DNA of 9,242 bases from Treponema sp. UBA6988 (GCA_002448445.1 DJYC01000025.1:27739-36980); one strand, 5' to 3'; counted from the stretch's first letter, positions 1 through 6,806 are shown. Program-made: numbers and translations. The notes: a model not told the origin generated them from the letters alone.

Positions 1-91
1 TCCGCCTTTCGGCTCCATTGCCTTGCGGCAACGCTAAGGGGTGCATGCACCCCCGCGCCCCTCCAATCGGGCGTAGGATTGGAATTGCAAA
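1..91. repeat. Structured dispersed repeat, copy A
   Basis: This GC-rich block is built from nested inverted repeats. CCTTGCG (21-27) pairs with CGC and AAGG (32-34, 36-39) around a GCAA tetraloop with one bulged T. A perfect 16-base palindrome of GGGGTGCA and its complement lies at 38-53. CCAATC (63-68) pairs with GATTGG (77-82). Two sub-blocks recur in the window: GCTCCATTGC (12-21) also at 6531-6540, and GCCCCTCCAATC followed by TAGG (about 56-77) also at 6572-6592 and, inverted with one change, at 721-743. Recurrence and lack of a credible reading frame argue for a dispersed non-coding repeat. The left boundary is not in the window. Function unknown. Confidence 0.6.
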
Positions 92-98
92 AGGCGTC

Positions 99-119
99 AT
101 GCTGAACTCGATTCAGCAT
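99..119 (-). repeat. Small hairpin repeat with TCGAG loop
   Basis: ATGCTGAA (99-106) and TTCAGCAT (112-119) form a perfect 8-base stem. Read on the minus strand the loop is TCGAG. It lies about 50 bases beyond the stop codon of the minus-strand broken gene 173-452. In that direction it could act as an mRNA 3' hairpin or weak terminator, but no strong T tract follows. Hairpins of this ATGCTGAA type are, to my knowledge, scattered through many bacterial genomes. The role here is inferred. Confidence 0.55.
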
Positions 120-172
120 CTGTATGTTGTATGGAAGAAGTGTTTTTTGTTTGCCTGATTAATCGCTGCTTA

Positions 173-452
173 TTAAAAAGGCATGTATCTTTTTTGGGAC
201 TTTAGCTTGCCGTTTGAGTGGAATGTGTATTCGAGCCAGTATTCTAATCCTAAGGGACAAGTACTCTTTCCGTGAATTTCGTTTCCTTTTTCGTCATAAT
301 CCATAATAGAATCAAATATTACCCACTTGTTTACTCTTTTTCCATCTACGGTTACTTCTTTGTAAACTTTGTCGCCAAGGCTCTGTGCTGCTATGGGGAA
401 AAATGCGGAAAGTAAAAGTATAAGGCTAAGAATAGATTTTTTTTGTTTTCAT
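173..452 (-). pseudogene. Small secreted protein, frameshifted in a poly-A run
   Basis: On the minus strand an ATG (452-450) follows an AGGAG ribosome binding site (463-459) with a six-base gap. The in-frame reading is MKTKKIYS and then TAG (428-426). If the eight-A run (plus-strand T's 437-444) is read as seven, the frame opens into a 92-residue protein: basic MKTKK, then a hydrophobic core SILSLILLLSAFFPIAA, then an AAQS-like signal peptidase I site. The mature part carries DYDEKGNEIHGK and EYWLEYTFHSNGKLKSQKRY, ending at TAA (175-173). These resemble the YDxxGNxIHxK / EYWxEY repeat units of treponemal secreted or surface proteins. It would be exported to the periplasm or surface. The intact signal peptide, ribosome site and C-terminus suggest a recent frameshift, slippage-corrected expression, phase variation or a sequencing error. 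Function unknown. Confidence 0.8.
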
Positions 453-479
453 GGCATTCTCCTGTAAATATTTGCTATT

Positions 480-488
480 ATTATACCA
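480..488 (-). promoter_or_regulatory. Extended -10 promoter of the frameshifted secreted gene
   Basis: Read on the minus strand, a perfect TATAAT (485-480) is preceded by TGG (488-486), giving an extended -10 element, 27 bases upstream of the ATG at 452. No good -35 hexamer sits at the usual distance; TTGCCA (514-509) is too far at 23 bases. The intact promoter and AGGAG site suggest the broken gene is still transcribed. Confidence 0.5.
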
Positions 489-720
489 TAATAATCTTGT
501 TTGAATAGTGGCAAACGACTCTTCTTTTTTATATCACAAGGAAGCCTTTTTTTGGGGCAGTTTAAGCCGGGAATGAAAGTGCTTACGCATTTAGATTAAT
601 GCTTGTTAAGCTTCATTTAGAGTTGCACTTATCTTCTACATTTTTGTGTTTTAGTCGTTCTTGATTTGGATTATAGCGGTGAAAGAGAAATTCTTTCTTT
701 CGGGCTTACTTGATATTAAG

Positions 721-801
721 CCTAGCCCCGATTGGAAGGGCCCTGGGTAAAAAATTGCCTCCTTGCAATTTTTACCCGCAAGTTTTCTTACGAAAACTTG
801 C
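721..801. repeat. Repeat core (inverted copy C) plus two adjacent hairpins
   Basis: Bases 721-743, read on the minus strand, match the repeat core of copies A and B: GGGCCC, TTCCAATC (versus CTCCAATC), then a GC-rich link and CTAGG. Directly next to it GGGTAAAAAATTGC (745-758) pairs with GCAATTTTTACCC (765-777), with one unmatched A. GCAAGTTTTC (778-787) pairs perfectly with GAAAACTTGC (792-801) around TTAC. The two hairpins abut with no spacer. This looks like a dispersed structured element, not a terminator, since neither hairpin has a T tract in the expected place. Confidence 0.6.
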
Positions 802-955
802 AGTGTGTTATATGCAAACAAATGATGTGCCGTCCATGGCACTATTGGTTAAAGGGAAAAATTGCATGGTTTTGGCCGGACACGGAGTGCCGGACACAGT
901 TAAAAGACAAAATACGCTCCAGAAGAATGGCAAATTGTTGATTTAGGCTAAAATT

Positions 956-996
956 TTTGCAAAAACCTTTTTTTATTTGCAAAAATACGTTATCTT
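956..996 (+). promoter_or_regulatory. Candidate promoter with TTTGCAAAAA direct repeats
   Basis: TATCTT (991-996) could be a -10 box for the gene at 1004, with a T-rich -35 region (968-973) 17 bases upstream. Two exact TTTGCAAAAA copies (956-965 and 976-985) lie 20 bases apart, about two helical turns, flanking and overlapping the -35 region. They could be a regulator site, or simple A/T-rich repetition. Only seven bases separate the -10 box from the ATG. Confidence 0.35.
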
Positions 997-1003
997 ATAG
1001 TGT

Positions 1004-2482
1004 ATGAATCTTCAGACTCAGTTGATAATAGACAAATTCCTCAGAAGGTGCTGCAAGAACTTTACAGCGCGCGATGTGTCTAGGCTTACGGCTGAATTTG
1101 GAGGCGAATTTAAGATTTCTTCAAAGGAAGCCCAGGAGTACCTGGAGTCAAGTCCACTTGTTTTTTGTCTGGAAAACGGCCGCTACATTACAAGGGCCGG
1201 GGTTTTTACGGGAGAGCTTTTTAGCATAAAACCCACCGCCAAGGAATTTGACCAGAGGATTCTGATTCCCGGCTCGCGCTGCATTCCCTTTGTGGACAGC
1301 GAAATCGTTTCTTCCACCTTGAATTTTTACGATGAGGACAATAAAAAGCTAAAGAAGAAGACCGCAGATTTTGACAGCGACCTTGCCATAGACATGTTCA
1401 TTCTTTACGGGGAGGAGTATGCGCCCCAGTACATTGTTGCAGACCCGGCAAACAAGGACCTGGACTTTGTTCAGAGGGAGTTTGAGCTTCCCAATACGGT
1501 GCACCTTACGGGTATAGACATTACGCCATTCATAGAAAAGTACGGTATGCAGAAGGGGGACCGCTTTCTCTGCTGCGTTTCGGACTGGGACCGTGGCGAC
1601 ATAAGGATGACTGTGGTTCACGACGGGGACAACGTCTTTAACCGGGGGCTTGAGGGCAGCATGCGCCTTGAGTGGTACAAGACTCTGGAGAGCGCCCTGC
1701 AGCGTAGCTTTGACATTGACGGCCCCTGCGCCTGCATGGAAGACCAGCTTGCAAACGTCTTTTGCAGGGAAATAGAGCGGCTTTGCATTCCATTGTGCGG
1801 TTCTATAGAAGAATTCATCAATCAATATGCCCAGAACGTGGGAATTCAGCCCTTTGGAGTTGAGTCGCGCTTCTGGCACAAGGGTAAGGACGTTCCTGCC
1901 GTTGGTTCCTGGAACGAAGAGGATCTTGACAGGATTGAGCAGAACCCGGCCTACAAGGGCAAGGACTTTTTGTGGTTCCACGTTCCGCCGGAGATTGTGG
2001 ACCAGTACATAATCAACATGCATTTTAAGCGCAAGGTGGACATTCCGGGCCTAGTAAGCTTTATGTTTCCCAAGGATTATGTCTTTCAAGAAGGCGAAAA
2101 AGAAGATGTTCTGTTGAAACTAAAGGAACGAAGTGATATAATCTCTAAAAAGTACAACTGGTTTGCGGATCAGGACTGCGGCGAGGTTAGGGAAAAGGCA
2201 CTGGGTCTTTTTTCCAAGGTGAACGAGCTTGTTTTTTCCATAGATTCGTCCAGTGATTCCATGGGCAAGTTCCCCCAGCAGGAGCTTGTTGTGCTTACGC
2301 AGCTTTATTCGCATCTGGTTAGGATTCTTCATTCCGTGGCGGAAAACGACCATGTAGAGGAGGACAAGGCTGCGCTTTTGCTTTCTCTTGAAGGCATGGA
2401 ATGGAATTTTGAAGACATTTGTGACGTTCTGCGGGAAGCCGTGCTGTCACAAAAGACGAACAGATTTAAGATTGTAAGATGA
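1004..2482 (+). CDS. Conserved-looking hypothetical protein, 492 residues
   Basis: I do not recognise this protein. It reads as an intact, soluble cytoplasmic protein with no signal peptide or membrane helix, rich in charged and aromatic residues. The first ~60 residues (IIDKFLRRCCKNFTARDVSRL... then KISSKEAQEYLESSPL..., ending in GRYITRAG) have the helix-helix-hairpin feel of a winged-helix domain, but this is only an impression. A mid-region has an FxWF-like aromatic stretch (KGKDFLWFHVPPEIV) and the C-terminal ~120 residues look mostly helical. No catalytic signature stands out. The ATG at 1004 lacks a ribosome binding site (upstream is TTATAGTGT), so translation may be leaderless. It is followed after 27 bases by the EIIA gene and then tkt, so it is probably co-transcribed with them. 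Its codon use matches those housekeeping genes, which argues for an old resident gene. Confidence 0.85.
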   Translation: MNLQTQLIIDKFLRRCCKNFTARDVSRLTAEFGGEFKISSKEAQEYLESSPLVFCLENGRYITRAGVFTGELFSIKPTAKEFDQRILIPGSRCIPFVDSEIVSSTLNFYDEDNKKLKKKTADFDSDLAIDMFILYGEEYAPQYIVADPANKDLDFVQREFELPNTVHLTGIDITPFIEKYGMQKGDRFLCCVSDWDRGDIRMTVVHDGDNVFNRGLEGSMRLEWYKTLESALQRSFDIDGPCACMEDQLANVFCREIERLCIPLCGSIEEFINQYAQNVGIQPFGVESRFWHKGKDVPAVGSWNEEDLDRIEQNPAYKGKDFLWFHVPPEIVDQYIINMHFKRKVDIPGLVSFMFPKDYVFQEGEKEDVLLKLKERSDIISKKYNWFADQDCGEVREKALGLFSKVNELVFSIDSSSDSMGKFPQQELVVLTQLYSHLVRILHSVAENDHVEEDKAALLLSLEGMEWNFEDICDVLREAVLSQKTNRFKIVR

Positions 2483-2509
2483 CCTTTGCAAAGAGGTTGG
2501 GGAGAAAAA

Positions 2510-2977
2510 ATGGATTCCGCTTTTAACATTTGTCAGCTTATAGAAAACGGAGGGGTTTTTGACAATATTGAAGGTTCAACCCCGGAAGAAATCTATGATG
2601 CCGTTTCCAAGATTGTGCCGCTGCCGATTGGCCTTGAGCGCACCGTCTTTAGGAACGAGCTTGTTGAGCGCGAGAAAATCCTTAGCACGGCTGTTGGCAA
2701 CGGGATTGCAATTCCCCACCCCAGGAAGCCGCTTATTAAGAACGATGAAGACCAGCGCATCATAGTCTGCTACCCCAAGAAGCCCCTTTCCATGGGTGAG
2801 CCGGATGAGCGCAAGGTGGGCACAATGTTCTTTCTGCTTTCAAAGTCCAACCAGGTTCACATTCAGGCACTTTCTGCCATTGCAAAGCTAATACACGACA
2901 AGGCTTTCCGAGACCTTTTGGAAACCAGGCCGGACATAAAAAAACTCACTTCAGCAATTGTAAATTCAGGCGTTTAG
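2510..2977 (+). CDS. ptsN: PTS EIIA domain protein, fructose/nitrogen type (PtsN-like)
   Basis: A 155-residue single-domain EIIA of the mannitol/fructose family. The phosphorylatable histidine is H70 in GNGIAIPHPR, preceded by the usual LVEREKxxST segment (about 51-60). A second conserved His, H117 in QVHIQALSAIAKL, fits the active-site partner. Such proteins accept phosphate from HPr or NPr. Stand-alone copies usually regulate other proteins and do not transport sugar. No EIIB or EIIC lies nearby, which favours a regulatory role. The frame extends upstream to a TTG at 2486, but ATG 2510 is preferred because GGGGAG (2499-2504) sits five bases before it. It starts 27 bases after the 492-residue gene and ends 33 bases before tkt, so it is likely in the same operon and may link carbon status to it. 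The symbol follows common usage; a FruA-type EIIA is the alternative. Confidence 0.88.
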   Translation: MDSAFNICQLIENGGVFDNIEGSTPEEIYDAVSKIVPLPIGLERTVFRNELVEREKILSTAVGNGIAIPHPRKPLIKNDEDQRIIVCYPKKPLSMGEPDERKVGTMFFLLSKSNQVHIQALSAIAKLIHDKAFRDLLETRPDIKKLTSAIVNSGV

Positions 2978-3010
2978 GGAAGGTCCTTAGACCCTTAAAA
3001 GGAGAAGTAT

Positions 3011-4975
3011 ATGAATACAAAAGATTTGGAAGCTGTAGCGCTTTCCGTTCGCAGCCTTTCTATGGATGCCATTCAGAAGGCAAATTCTGGCCATCCGGGA
3101 ACACCACTTGGAGCTGCGGAACTTGCGGCAGTTTTGTACGGTGCTGTAATGAAGCACAATCCTGTTGACTCTTCATGGGTTGACCGCGACCGCTTTATTC
3201 TTTCTGCAGGACACGCATCCATGTTCCTCTATTCAATCCTGCACTTGGCAGGCTACAAGGTTTCCATGGACGACATAAAGAGCTTCCGCCAGGTTGGCTC
3301 AAAGTGCCCGGGACACCCGGAGCGTGGATACACAGACGGTGTTGAATGCACATCCGGCCCACTCGGTCAGGGCATTGCTGCTGCCGTTGGTTTTGCGGTT
3401 GCAGAATCAATGCTTGCAGCGCGCTTTAACACAAACCGCCACACAATCGTTGACCACTACACATACGCTTTGACCGGTGAAGGCTGTCTTGAAGAGGGCG
3501 TTTCCCAGGAAGCATGTTCCCTTGCAGGAAACCTTAAGCTTGGAAAGCTTATCCTTTTCTATGACGAAAACAAAATTTCCATTGACGGAAGCACAGACAT
3601 TACCTTTACGGACGACATCCAGAAGCGCTACGAGTCATACGGCTGGCAGGTTCTCCGCGGAAGCATGTACAACATCAAGGAAATCATTGACCTTGTTGAC
3701 ATTGCAAAGGCAGAAAAGAACAAGCCTACTATCATCATCCTTAAGTCTATAATCGGTAAGGGCGCTCCAAAAGAGGGTACAGCAGACGTTCACGGCGCAC
3801 CGCTTGGCGTAGACGGTGTTAAGGCTGCAAAAGAGGCACTTGGTCTTCCTGTGGACAAAGACTTCTACGTTGTTCCTGAAGCATATTCATTCTTCGAAAG
3901 CCGCCGCAAGGAACTTGCCGCAGCAGAAGAAGAGTGGAAGGCAGAATTTGACGCATGGTCAAAGGAAAACCCAGACCTGCGCAAGAAGTGGGATGCCTAC
4001 TGGACAGAAAAGCAGACAGCAGACTGCCCTGCCCCATCATACAATGTTGGCGACAAGCTTGCCACACGCGATGCTAGCGGAAAGAGCCTTAACGTTATGG
4101 CAGACCGCTTTGAATGGCTCGTTGGTGGTTCAGCAGACCTCCAGGCACCAAACAAGACAAAGGTTAAGAATGACGACGGAACATATTCACCTACAAACCG
4201 CAAGGGACGCACAATCGAATACGGTATCCGCGAATTTGCAATGAGCCAGGTGATGAGCGGTATCAACCTCCACGGTGGTCTCCGCGCATTCGGCGCAACA
4301 TTCCTTGTGTTCAGCGACTACCTGCGCGGTTCACTCCGCGTTGCAGCACTTGCAAAAATTCCTAACATCTACATCCTTACTCACGATTCAATCTACGTTG
4401 GCGAAGACGGTCCTACCCACCAGCCAATCGAAACCCTTGCAGCCCTCCGCGTTATTCCAAATGTACAGGTTTTGCGCCCAGGTGATGCAGAGGAATCACA
4501 GGTTGCATGGGAAATGGCTTTGGAATCAAAGGATCACCCGGTTTGTATGGCATTCAGCCGCCAGGCACTGGTTGTTTACGCAAAGGAAGACAAGGACTGG
4601 CAGAAGAACGCCCGCCGCGGTGCATACATCGTGCAGAAGGGAGCAGACACTCCGGACATTACCGTTCTTGCAACAGGCTCAGAAGTGAACATGGCACTTG
4701 AAGCCGCAAAGAAGGTTTCTTCAAAGAAGATCCGCGTTGTTTCTGTATTTGACCTTACAAAGCTTTCCAACGACGAAGCCTTGCAGAAGGAAGTAATCGG
4801 AGGAGCAAAGCGCGTTGTTGTTGCAGAAGCAGGTTCCCGCATGGGATGGGAAGGCTTTGCAAAGAAGTCCGACCTCTTTACGCTCAACGACTTTGGCGAA
4901 TCTGGACCTGCCGCAAAGGTTGCAGAACACCTTGGCTTTACAGCAGACAAGCTTGCAGAGCTTTTGGCAAAATAA
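3011..4975 (+). CDS. tkt: Transketolase
   Basis: Thiamine diphosphate enzyme moving two-carbon ketol units between sugar phosphates in the non-oxidative pentose phosphate pathway; cytoplasmic. The 654-residue length is normal. Visible landmarks: H28 in NSGHPGTPLG, H68 in SAGHASM, H102 in GHPERG, GPLGQG, N187 in YDENKISIDG, H261 in VHGAPLG, the catalytic Glu E408 in GIREFAMS, and H470 in GEDGPTHQPIE. The pyrophosphate, pyrimidine and C-terminal domains follow in that order. The GDG motif that starts the cofactor-metal site reads G-E157-G, a conservative but unusual change at a position that normally binds Mg2+. Start ATG 3011 has AAGGAGA (2999-3005) six bases upstream. Last gene of the plus-strand block, ending at the terminator 5007-5054. 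Confidence 0.97.
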   Translation: MNTKDLEAVALSVRSLSMDAIQKANSGHPGTPLGAAELAAVLYGAVMKHNPVDSSWVDRDRFILSAGHASMFLYSILHLAGYKVSMDDIKSFRQVGSKCPGHPERGYTDGVECTSGPLGQGIAAAVGFAVAESMLAARFNTNRHTIVDHYTYALTGEGCLEEGVSQEACSLAGNLKLGKLILFYDENKISIDGSTDITFTDDIQKRYESYGWQVLRGSMYNIKEIIDLVDIAKAEKNKPTIIILKSIIGKGAPKEGTADVHGAPLGVDGVKAAKEALGLPVDKDFYVVPEAYSFFESRRKELAAAEEEWKAEFDAWSKENPDLRKKWDAYWTEKQTADCPAPSYNVGDKLATRDASGKSLNVMADRFEWLVGGSADLQAPNKTKVKNDDGTYSPTNRKGRTIEYGIREFAMSQVMSGINLHGGLRAFGATFLVFSDYLRGSLRVAALAKIPNIYILTHDSIYVGEDGPTHQPIETLAALRVIPNVQVLRPGDAEESQVAWEMALESKDHPVCMAFSRQALVVYAKEDKDWQKNARRGAYIVQKGADTPDITVLATGSEVNMALEAAKKVSSKKIRVVSVFDLTKLSNDEALQKEVIGGAKRVVVAEAGSRMGWEGFAKKSDLFTLNDFGESGPAAKVAEHLGFTADKLAELLAK

Positions 4976-4982
4976 ACTTCTG

Positions 4983-5000
4983 ACCGGAGATTTGGCCGGT
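4983..5000. other. Small hairpin after tkt
   Basis: ACCGG (4983-4987) and CCGGT (4996-5000) form a 5-base stem around eight bases, seven bases past the tkt stop and just before the main terminator. It may protect the mRNA end or be incidental. Confidence 0.35.
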
Positions 5001-5006
5001 TAAAGC

Positions 5007-5054
5007 AAAAGGCCGCTTCTTTGCAGAGAAATCCTGTAAAGAGGCGGCCTTTTT
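5007..5054. terminator. Bidirectional terminator between tkt and dgt
   Basis: GGCCGC (5011-5016) pairs with GCGGCC (5044-5049). The stem continues through TTCTTTGCAG against CTGTAAAGAG with minor mismatches. It is followed by TTTTT (5050-5054) and preceded by AAAA (5007-5010), so it works in both directions. This fits its place between the converging ends of tkt and dgt. Confidence 0.9.
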
Positions 5055-5094
5055 GTTTACTATAAAAAATGCCAGTCCACCCACCAAGCACGAG

Positions 5095-6381
5095 TCAGAA
5101 GGAAACAATTTCCTCAAACACGCTGATTGCAAACTGGTCGGTCATGCCGGAAATGTATTCAATCACGCACTTTTCAAAGCTTTCCTCTTCGTTTATGTTG
5201 AACACTTCCTGGGTCTGGCACCTCATTATTTCCTTGCGTCCGCTGTCGTAGTTTGCGTAGCGGATTACCCAGTCAACAAAAGTCTTTAAAAGCTTGGGCG
5301 TGTACTGCAAAGTCTGCTCAAGGCGGTGGTTCTGGGCGTAAATCCGTGTCTTCATCAGGGTACGGTAAATAGTGCCAAGGACAACCTCCGCATACTTCTG
5401 GAATTCCAAAAGGCGCCAGTTGTTGTAGATGTTTGCAAAGCTAAACCTCTTAAGCTCGGTAATGTACTTAAAGTAAGGCTCGCTAAAGCAAAGGCCCTTT
5501 TCCGGGGATGAGTTTTCGCAAAGGTCCACAATCATGTCGTTGATTAAAACCGTAGTGTTTACAGCCCTTCCAGAACGGTGGGCGGCAGTCTCGCTGTTCT
5601 TCTTTCCGCTTGCATCGCGACCGTCGTAAAAGCCCAGTGTGCTTGCAACAATTTCGCGCAGCTGCCTGTAAGCCCCCATGTCCAGAATGTGGTAAGTGCG
5701 TGCGTCTTCTATGTCCCTCCCAAGGAATGCAATCTTGTCGCTTATCTTTACAACGCATCCTTCCCAGGTAAAGGGATTGGTAAATCCTGGCCTTTTTATA
5801 TCGTAAAGGTTCATTGCCTCTTCTCGCGGCTTTAGCGAATGCTGGTCAATTTCCCCGCAGTGGCAGATGAGTCCGTCTCTTACCGCATAGGTAAGGTTAA
5901 GGTTGCGCTCAAATCCGTTTGGGTCGCTAAGGGTGTCTATGTAGTCTGCAAAAAAAAGTGAATTGCGCTCGTGCCAGAATTTCTTTGGCGCATTCTTCCC
6001 CTCCTTCTGAACCATGAGCGAATTCAGAATCGATTCTCCCGTATGCCCAAAAGGTGCATGGCCAATGTCGTGTCCAAGGGCAATTGCGCTTGCAAGTTCC
6101 GTGTTAAGGCCAAGGTATTTTGCGGTTGTGGTGGCAACGCTTTCCACGTGGTTAACGTGTTCCATTCGGGTGCAGATGTGGTCGTTGTGGGGGGCATAAA
6201 AAACCTGAGTCTTGTGCTTAAGCCTGCGGTATGACTCGCAGTGCAAAAGCCTTGTGTAGTCCCTTTCAAATTCTGAGCGAATGTCGTTACCCCGGTTGTA
6301 AAGCGAGTTCTCCCTTTTAATGCACTGTTCCCAAATGGGGTTTTCGGGGCAAGTGCGAACCTTTGCAAATGAATCTTTCAT
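5095..6381 (-). CDS. dgt: dGTPase-family HD phosphohydrolase
   Basis: A 428-residue HD-domain enzyme of the deoxyguanosinetriphosphate triphosphohydrolase family, which cleaves dNTPs to the nucleoside and triphosphate and so controls dNTP pools. Metal ligands are visible: H75 in RMEHVNHVESV, H104-D105 in GHDIGHAPFGH, and D215 in KISDKIAF. Near the N-terminus ENSLYNRGNDIRSEFERDYTR followed by SYRRLKHKTQVF is the typical family entry with the conserved Arg/Lys cluster. H108 and H113 complete the active-site loop. The length fits the family. The gene converges on tkt. ATG 6381 lacks a ribosome binding site and lies six bases after a -10 box, so the mRNA is probably leaderless. True substrate preference (dGTP or other dNTPs) cannot be read from sequence. 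Confidence 0.95.
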   Translation of the reverse strand: MKDSFAKVRTCPENPIWEQCIKRENSLYNRGNDIRSEFERDYTRLLHCESYRRLKHKTQVFYAPHNDHICTRMEHVNHVESVATTTAKYLGLNTELASAIALGHDIGHAPFGHTGESILNSLMVQKEGKNAPKKFWHERNSLFFADYIDTLSDPNGFERNLNLTYAVRDGLICHCGEIDQHSLKPREEAMNLYDIKRPGFTNPFTWEGCVVKISDKIAFLGRDIEDARTYHILDMGAYRQLREIVASTLGFYDGRDASGKKNSETAAHRSGRAVNTTVLINDMIVDLCENSSPEKGLCFSEPYFKYITELKRFSFANIYNNWRLLEFQKYAEVVLGTIYRTLMKTRIYAQNHRLEQTLQYTPKLLKTFVDWVIRYANYDSGRKEIMRCQTQEVFNINEEESFEKCVIEYISGMTDQFAISVFEEIVSF

Positions 6382-6387
6382 ATTTAA

Positions 6388-6416
6388 ATAATAGCAGATT
6401 GGCCTTGAATTCTCAA
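6388..6416 (-). promoter_or_regulatory. dgt promoter, leaderless geometry
   Basis: On the minus strand TTGAGA (6416-6411), a 17-base spacer and TATTAT (6393-6388) form a near-consensus sigma-70 promoter. Only TTAAAT separates the -10 box from the dgt ATG (6381-6379), so transcription should begin at or beside the A of the ATG. There is no Shine-Dalgarno sequence. Confidence 0.75.
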
Positions 6417-6503
6417 TAATTTTTTCTTTCTTCTTTTTTTGGAGCAGCCGTCTTGGTGGACAAACGTTTCTTTAAAAGAACACCTTGCCATTTTGTACGG
6501 GCT

Positions 6504-6592
6504 TTCCGGGGTTCCGCGGGGCCCCTACCCGCTCCATTGCTCCACTTCGTTCCGCAACCCGCCTGCGGCGGGCCCCTCCAATCCCGGCTAGG
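6504..6592. repeat. Structured dispersed repeat, copy B
   Basis: It shares GCTCCATTGC (6531-6540) and GCCCCTCCAATC ... CTAGG (6572-6592) with the repeat at the window start. It also contains its own perfect hairpin: CCCGCC (6558-6563), TGC, GGCGGG (6567-6572). It marks the boundary between the dgt promoter and the accessory region. The middle differs from copy A, so the copies are related but not identical. Confidence 0.6.
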
Positions 6593-6685
6593 TTCTATCT
6601 GCTACAGGCGAAGCACTACCTTGATTTACCTCGTCTCCAGAGCCCATTGGACAGGCGTTGATTTTGCTAGTATCAGTGAAAAACC

Positions 6686-6715
6686 TTGAGACAAAAGATA
6701 AAAATATGCTATTAT
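6686..6715 (+). promoter_or_regulatory. Candidate promoter for the zinc-ribbon gene
   Basis: TTGAGA (6686-6691), an 18-base spacer and TATTAT (6710-6715) preceded by TGC form a good extended -10 promoter. It reads toward the zinc-ribbon gene at 6891, giving a leader of about 170 bases that contains a large imperfect hairpin (6723-6796). If this is the start of an integron array it could act as an array promoter, but no integrase gene is in view. Confidence 0.5.
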
Positions 6716-6722
6716 GAAAATC

Positions 6723-6803
6723 AAAATATTTACGGTTCAGTTTACAATGACACTTTCTTGCAGCAAGAACTACCAACCGTGGATATGAAAATATTTGTTA
6801 GGT
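6723..6803. other. Long imperfect inverted repeat abutting a GTTAGGT box
   Basis: AAAATATTT (6723-6731) and ACGGTT (6732-6737) pair with AACCGT (6775-6780) and AAATATTT (6789-6796), leaving an eight-base bulge on the right arm. TTCTTG (6755-6760), CAG, CAAGAA (6764-6769) forms the tip. GTTAGGT (6797-6803) fits the integron core GTTRRRY. The matching left box (RYYYAAC) is absent, so this is not a complete attC. It could be a decayed attC, an attI-type site, or a leader structure. Confidence 0.35.
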
Positions 6804-6806
6804 TGA

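Larger units (their letters stand above)
453..1003. other. Intergenic region without a supported gene
   Basis: Short overlapping frames on both strands (about 651-946) have no convincing ribosome sites, no recognisable motifs, and run across hairpins and repeats, so I do not call them. The region holds the promoter of the minus-strand secreted gene, an inverted repeat core with two hairpins (721-801), a 9-base direct repeat GCCGGACAC (875-883 and 889-897), and a TTTGCAAAAA direct repeat (956-965 and 976-985) just before the 492-residue gene. Confidence 0.6.

Noticed and set aside
651..946. Overlapping 63-78 residue frames on both strands
   Set aside because: They run through the hairpin pair and repeat core, lack ribosome sites and recognisable motifs, and overlap one another; judged accidental.
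1349..2023. 224-residue minus-strand frame
   Set aside because: Shadow of the 492-residue gene in the same codon register on the other strand; no ribosome site or protein motifs.
4576..5091. 171-residue minus-strand frame over the tkt end and terminator
   Set aside because: It crosses the bidirectional terminator and mirrors tkt; not a plausible gene.
6453..6689. 78-residue plus-strand frame
   Set aside because: It consists largely of the GC-rich dispersed repeat and has no ribosome site; a repeat-derived frame.
6714..6788. 24-residue frame MKIKIFTVQF... as a small peptide or leader
   Set aside because: Its ATG overlaps the -10 box of the candidate promoter and no ribosome site precedes it.
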